This document shows positions 52,283 through 57,192 of a DNA stretch of 57,192 bases, piece after piece. The position numbers and the translations under genes were made by a program. The first letter of the stretch is position 1; each line of letters starts with the position of its first letter. The notes beneath the pieces are model-generated. The model was given only the letters and a program-made list of their open reading frames with translations, had not been told where the DNA came from and ran no database searches. Source of the stretch: Chondrus crispus (taxonomy: Eukaryota > Rhodophyta > Florideophyceae > Gigartinales > Gigartinaceae); NCBI RefSeq assembly GCF_000350225.1, contig NW_005179358.1:1-57192 (forward strand). The letters are read 5' to 3'.

Positions 52283-54578
52283 TCCCGAAATTACAGGTTG
52301 TGAGGGTAGAAGGCGAAAATTGAAGGTTTCCTTGTCCTATTTTGCAAGATCTGGCTGAGATAGTAATCCACCGTTTCGTTCCCGGGCTTGAAAGTGCTGG
52401 AGTGTTTTCAGTTTTTGTGCACGGGTAAGGGCGAATCGAGACAAAGTAGGTGGAGATGTGCACAGCTAGGGCCAAAAGTAAGGCTCTTTGTGGCTGGTTG
52501 TTTTATTTTGAGAAAAACTGCTCTGTACGTCTAGCTGGTGCTGTACAGGTGAAAGTGCATGTGAAGTTTCACATGGAATCTTATCGGAACGCAACGTTTA
52601 AACAGATCAAAGAAACAGATTTTAAATGTGGAACAGGTCCATGGTCTGGGATTGAGGTTGAGATATCGCTCATATGCCGGCACAATTGATCGAAATTGTT
52701 TCTTGGGCCCTTTCTGAGGTACGTACACACCATTCTGTAACCCAAGATTGATCTCATCCAGAAGGATTTATTCTCTTTTGTCGAATAAGAATAAATATTG
52801 CTGCTTCATGCGCCTTTTTGGGCACTCCCAGCACCAGAGCCTGCTATCCTATTCCCGAGGATGTTCTCCAATGGACTATTCTTATAAGGCGATGGCACTG
52901 TATGGCAAACGTCAGGAATTAATCTCTACTCTCCAGAAGACTTTGGAAATAGTTGCTCTTCGTCTGGACGACCCGAAACTGGTTGGTCGTCTTTTCCGTT
53001 TCACAGGAGTATAAATACCAGGAAGAAAGAAAGGGGACGACGTACTTTCATTAACATTTTAAGGCGCCTTTAAACCGTATGGAAAATGACTTCGAAACCA
53101 AAAACGTCAAATAGAAAAGAGAACTTTGTACTCAATCTTCATCACGGTTTTAAGCTTTCTACGTAATTTAAGCTACTATGCCTGTGTTCTACGAGATTCG
53201 ACGAAAACAAGTGCGTTAAGGACATAGTGTCCAGGATAGCTTTTAAAATGTTTGTTGGTGAGCAAAGGCAAAGGACCTCCAGAGGGACATGGAACTCACT
53301 AATCAATTTCAGCCGCCGACAGTAACCAGACCGGGGAGGGTAATGCACAACACGGCTTGAAGGGGCGCGCAGTTCGTAATTTCTGCACTGCGTCGACAAG
53401 AAGCGCGCAGGGCGGCGGCTACGGAAGGTGGGAGCCCTATAACTAAACTCATCTCTAGTCGACGCCAGTTTTCACCACCACCCACCACAATGGACCCTCT
53501 CCTTAACGCCCAGTACCCCGCCCTGAAGTTTGAGTAGTTTTCGTGCGCCAACAACGTTCAATGTTTCTATATGCTTTTTGCAAAACAAAGACTGTCTCTA
53601 TATGCGGACATCGCCGTCCTCATACCCCTACTGCCAGATGTTATTGATCACCATAGTGATCACAGACTTCGACATCGCAGTAGTTAGACGCATGAGATGC
53701 TAGTGCTAACTCAAGGGCACAAGGCCGTTGAGGACGTTTCTTCAGACCTATGTGCCAAGTTTTGGGTTCTACGATTACAACTTGAGTGAAGGGCAACCCC
53801 GCGAAGTTTGGCGAACGGACTCATTCCTAAGGGGTCCAAATATGCTAATGATCGCTATACTGATCAATAATAGGATCTCCAAGGACGCCTATTCTCCTTA
53901 TTAGGGCTGCACAGACGGCAAGGAGTTCACGTTCTACGCTTCATTCGTCGAGCTGGCCCAGTAATGCTCTTTCTTTCGATAGACGTATGCCTGGCCAGCC
54001 GTTCCGAATCCCACTCTGGTGCTCTCCGCCCCTCTTGCGAGACCCTTGCCCGGTACCTCCCCATCATCGACCTCATTGCTCCCGGGAGAGTCTGAACCTC
54101 CCTCATTGATATCATCACTCGGTGTCTCACGTCCTCAGCTACTACTGCCACCCACTCTACTCTCATGTATATTGCGACGGATTAAATCCTTCGCTGAATG
54201 CCAAATATTCAAAACACTCTTCCTGAGCCTCGCGTATGTTCTTACACATAAATGTACCGCACATGTATGACAGGAATACGATGAGCGGTGCCCTCGTCTC
54301 GGCCCCGCATTCTGACCGCACCCAGCTCAGTACTGGACGTCACCCATTTTCGCCAATTTCCCGGTACTGAAAGCCGAAGGAATTCACCTTCAGTACTGTT
54401 AAAAATAAAAAAGGCGCTTCTTCTTTCTCGAATGTGCCTGTAGGAGAGACTCAAGACCTTGGTCGTGTTTACTGTAGGGAGGAGCGACGGCGGTGTTAAG
54501 TACCGGTGGAGCTATGTACACGTGTAAGATACGACAAGGAGTGGAGGGTGATAGGTGGCGGCATCAAGCGGGAAAAAA
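52283..54578. other. no gene recognised
   Basis: A + frame at 52748-53014 is mildly coding-like but unrecognised. Leftward frames at 53142-53554 and 53927-54454 show nothing. The part just left of 54579 should hold the 3' LTR of the leftward copia element, but I could not define its ends; AAGATACGACA occurs twice there (about 54523 and 54580). Confidence 0.45.
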
Positions 54579-56415
54579 TTAAGATACGACAGTCGCCGCG
54601 CTTGATGATGGTGTTGCGGTGAGCCGGAGCGTGGAGAGTTGGTGCTCAGAGATCGTAGGTTTGAGGCGTTTTGTGAGGCAGTCTGCGGGATTGTCTCGCG
54701 ATGGTATCTTCACGGGGATAATGCGGCGTCGGAGCACTTGTTCATTGACGCAGTGGTATTTTACGTCGATGTGGTTCGATTTGGTCGTTGGGTGTGGAGA
54801 TTTTGCCGTGGTGATGGTACCGGCGTTGTCTATGTGGAGGGGAGTTGGTGTGGAGGGATCGAGGGCGCGGAAGTCACGTAGGAGGTTGCGCAGGCATCTC
54901 GTGTGTTGAGAGGCATGGAAGGCGGAGATGTATTCTGCCTCCCATGTTGAGGATGCAACGAATTTCTGGCGTTTGGATTGCCAGGCAATGGGGCCTTTTC
55001 GCCAGAGAGCGACGAAGCCTGATGTGGAGCGACGTGTGTCGAGGCAGGACGCAAAGTCGGAGTCCGAGTACGCATCGAGGGGTCGGGGGGACGTGGCATT
55101 CGTGTATGTGATGCCGTGTGTCGGGGTGTGCCGAAGGTAGCGCAGGACTCGCTGTACTGCGTGCCAGTGTCGTTGGCAGGGGTCGTGTGAGTACCGGCCG
55201 AGGAGGCCCGTGACGAAGGCCAGGTCGGGGCGGGTGCTGTCGGCAACGTAGGGGGGGCAGCCGACAGCGGCCGAGTAGGGGGTGGTGGAGGGGAGTTTGG
55301 CCTCGTCGGGTTTGCAGGCAGAGATGACAGTAGTGTCGTAGGGAGTGGGGCTGGGGTTGCAGGTCTCCATATTGAACCTCTTGAGTATGTCCATAATAAA
55401 GGCGGGTTGGATGATGGAGATGGAGGTGGGTGTGCGGTCCACTTTCCATCCGAGGAGATGTCTGACCGGCCCGAGGTTTTTGACCGTGTAGCGTGAGGCG
55501 AGTTTCGCGCGAGTGGAGTCAAGGAGGGGGCGATGATTGCTGACAGCAAGAAAGTCATCGATGGTTATGACAAATAGGACGAAGTGGGAACTGCGTTCAT
55601 TGCGGAGCAGAAAGGTGCAGCTGTCACTGGTGAGGCGTGTGAAGTTCCAGAGTTTTAGGTTACTGGCGAGGCCTGAGGTGAATATTTTGCAGGCCTGTTT
55701 GGTGCCGTATATGTTGCCAGTGAGTACTCTGACATGTCCTGGGTGTTTGTATGACCCGTCAAATTGGGGTGGCTGATGAACGTAGATTGTCTCTTCAGGG
55801 CCGAGTAGTTCGTGTAGGAAGGCTGATTCGAGGTCCCAGTGTTCGGCAATGAGGGGGGTTCCGGCGGTGAGGGCAAGGGCGCAGCGGACGGCGTCTCGGT
55901 CCGCGACAGGGCTGGATATGTTATCAGGGTCATAGTGGACGTGCGGGATCTGCTTGTCACCCCGGGCTGTACATCTGGTTTTGCGGGAGATGATGTTGCC
56001 AGATTCATCACGTTTGAGGCGTAGTGTGAATTTTAGGGGGAGCAATGTGGCATCTGGTTGGAGGGATTATTTGGGAATGTATGAGAGGGGGCCGTGTTTC
56101 TCCAAGCTTTGAAGCTCAGAGTTCCAGGATTCTTCCCAGAGATGGGAGTCTGGTGCACGTCGTGCGGGGCGGAGAGAGCGCGGGTTGGTCGCCGCGTCGC
56201 CGTGTTCGGTGTTGGGGTTGAGGGTGTTCAGGGTGTTCAGGCAGAATGTGGGCATGGCGATGAGCGGTTCGATGTGATCATCGGATGTGATGCAGTGTTG
56301 ATTGTGGTTGAGGAGAACCGGTGGGGCATGTGATTTGACGCATGCGGGGAGGCGGGGGCGCGATTGTGTTGATACAGGGTCGCGGCTGGGGTCGTAGGGG
56401 ATAAAGTCTGACGCA
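54579..56415 (-). pseudogene. copia RT and RNase H, one in-frame TAA
   Basis: A single frame runs from the linker (about 56415) to TAG at 54579-54581, with one TAA at 56067-56069. The largest open piece is 54579-56045 (488 codons). RT blocks: EHWDLESAFLHELL (first Asp, about 55840-55800), VHQPPQFDG, GNIYGTKQA, and VITIDDFLAVSN with the catalytic pair (about 55570-55535). RNase H blocks: AYSDSDFASCLDTRRSTSGF (about 55075-55015), SSTWEAEYISAFHAS (about 54955-54910), LHIDNAGTITTAK (about 54840-54800), and NHIDVKYHCV. The enzyme would copy element RNA in cytoplasmic particles. All catalytic residues are present, so the element may have been active recently. Confidence 0.88.
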
Positions 56416-57192
56416 CGACATCGGCCGGTTTTTTTGTGGTGGTGTTCCAGGTGGCATAGTGGGTTGGGTCTGTACGGTAGAGGTAGCGGTGCAGGTGGGA
56501 GCGAGCCTGCAGTTTGGATTTCGGTGCAGGGTCTGTCACATAGCCGTATTGGCCGAAGGGGAGGAGTGTATTGATGGTGACTGGTGTGCGGGACCACAGT
56601 GTTTGTGGGAGTTGCTTGTAGGAGCTGTGGGGGGTATGGTTGTATTTGTCGATATAGTCCTGGGCGGCGTGTTCCCAAAATTGGGGGGGCATGGCCGAGG
56701 AGGCCAGGGCAGCTCTGACATTGTCGAATATTGTGCGATTGGCACGTTCGGCTAGGGAATTTTCTTGGGGAGTGTGAGGGATAGTGGTGTGGAGGGTAAT
56801 GCGTTGGTTGTCGTAGTATGCACGGAGGTCATGGGAGATATATTCCTTGGCATTGTCACCGGTTACATGTCGTACGGTATGGCCCGAGAGGGGCTTGACC
56901 GATGTGAGGAATTTTTTGACATTGAGTGCGGCGAGGGTGCGGGTCGGGTGGAAGGAGGCAAACAGCTTGCGGCTTCCTTCATCGATAAAGGTGATCATGT
57001 ACCGGTTGTTATCGAGGGAGAGAGGGGTGATAGGGCCACACATGTCGGTGTGAAGGTGTGTGCCAGGGGCTGCGGCGCGTGGGTGACCATGGAATGGAGA
57101 GCGGGATTTCTTTCCCACGAGGCAGCCCGTGCATGTGAGGCGAGGAGGGGGGGATTTCAAGGAGGGGGGAAGGCCGGGGGCAAGATTGTGCA
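56405..57192 (-). pseudogene. copia integrase, partial at window edge, frameshift at its 3' end
   Basis: The frame is open to the right edge. It starts with the end of the HHCC zinc-binding region (CTGCLVGKKSRSPF, about 57128-57085), then LHTDMCGPITPL (first Asp, about 57050), GHTVRHVTGDNAKEYI (second Asp, about 56856) and TPQENSLAERANRTI (Glu, about 56750), with spacing close to DD35E. The GKKP-like C-terminal segment ATWNTTTKKPADVV (about 56457-56415) is followed by a shift into the linker frame, close to a run of seven T at 56429-56435. It would insert element cDNA with a 5-bp target duplication. Confidence 0.88.

Larger units (their letters stand above)
54579..57192 (-). mobile_element. 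Ty1/copia retrotransposon, integrase to RNase H, partial
   Basis: A better preserved copia element on the minus strand, in the order integrase, linker, RT, RNase H. Gag, protease and the 5' LTR lie off the right edge. Only one frameshift (about 56410) and one stop (56067-56069) are seen. It belongs to a different family from the copia at 42317, judged by the protein segments. Confidence 0.9.

Overview
This is eukaryotic DNA that is mostly dead or dying transposons, with only one ORF that looks like an ordinary host gene. The mixture of superfamilies (Ty3/gypsy, Ty1/copia, a tyrosine-recombinase retroelement, Tigger/pogo, Tc1/mariner, Mutator-like), the intronless host-like gene and the lack of bacterial operon structure suggest a repeat-rich protist or alga. 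A red alga is my best guess, but nothing in the window proves it. There is a 100-base assembly gap at 23737-23836.

Layout: (1) 1-4877 is the 3' part of a Ty3/gypsy element with a chromodomain. It has an intact pol on +, an antisense coding region between pol and the 3' LTR, a polypurine tract and the 3' LTR. The LTR interrupts a leftward ORF of unknown function (4878-5215). (2) 5.2-17.7 kb has no recognisable gene apart from one doubtful Ser/Pro-rich ORF (5670-6179). (3) 17741-18568 encodes a His/Ser-rich, basic protein with possible AT-hook-like motifs, the only plausible host gene. (4) 18.6-25.5 kb is non-coding but rich in perfect or near-perfect hairpins. (5) 25.5-35.1 kb is a nested transposon complex. 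Two arrays of a ~30-bp unit in opposite orientation (25.5-25.95 and 34.76-35.07 kb) bracket a decayed DIRS/Ngaro-like element (gag, RT-RNase H, tyrosine recombinase) and a decayed Mutator-like transposase with a SWIM zinc finger. The transposase is itself split by a solo gypsy LTR with a perfect 5-bp target duplication. (6) 36-57 kb holds another solo LTR, a Tigger relic (+), a Tc1/mariner relic (+), a copia relic with ~122-bp LTRs (-), one solo LTR nested inside another, a copia RT relic (+), a second Tigger relic (-), and a better preserved copia integrase/RT running off the right edge (-).

The most interesting signals are: the inverted ~30-bp arrays, which may be the ends of a large Mutator-like element; the antisense gene in the gypsy element; and about a dozen fold-back palindromes. 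Several of those palindromes lie inside old transposon reading frames, where one arm is coding sequence and the other is its inverted copy. All calls come from reading the sequence; no database search or alignment was run.
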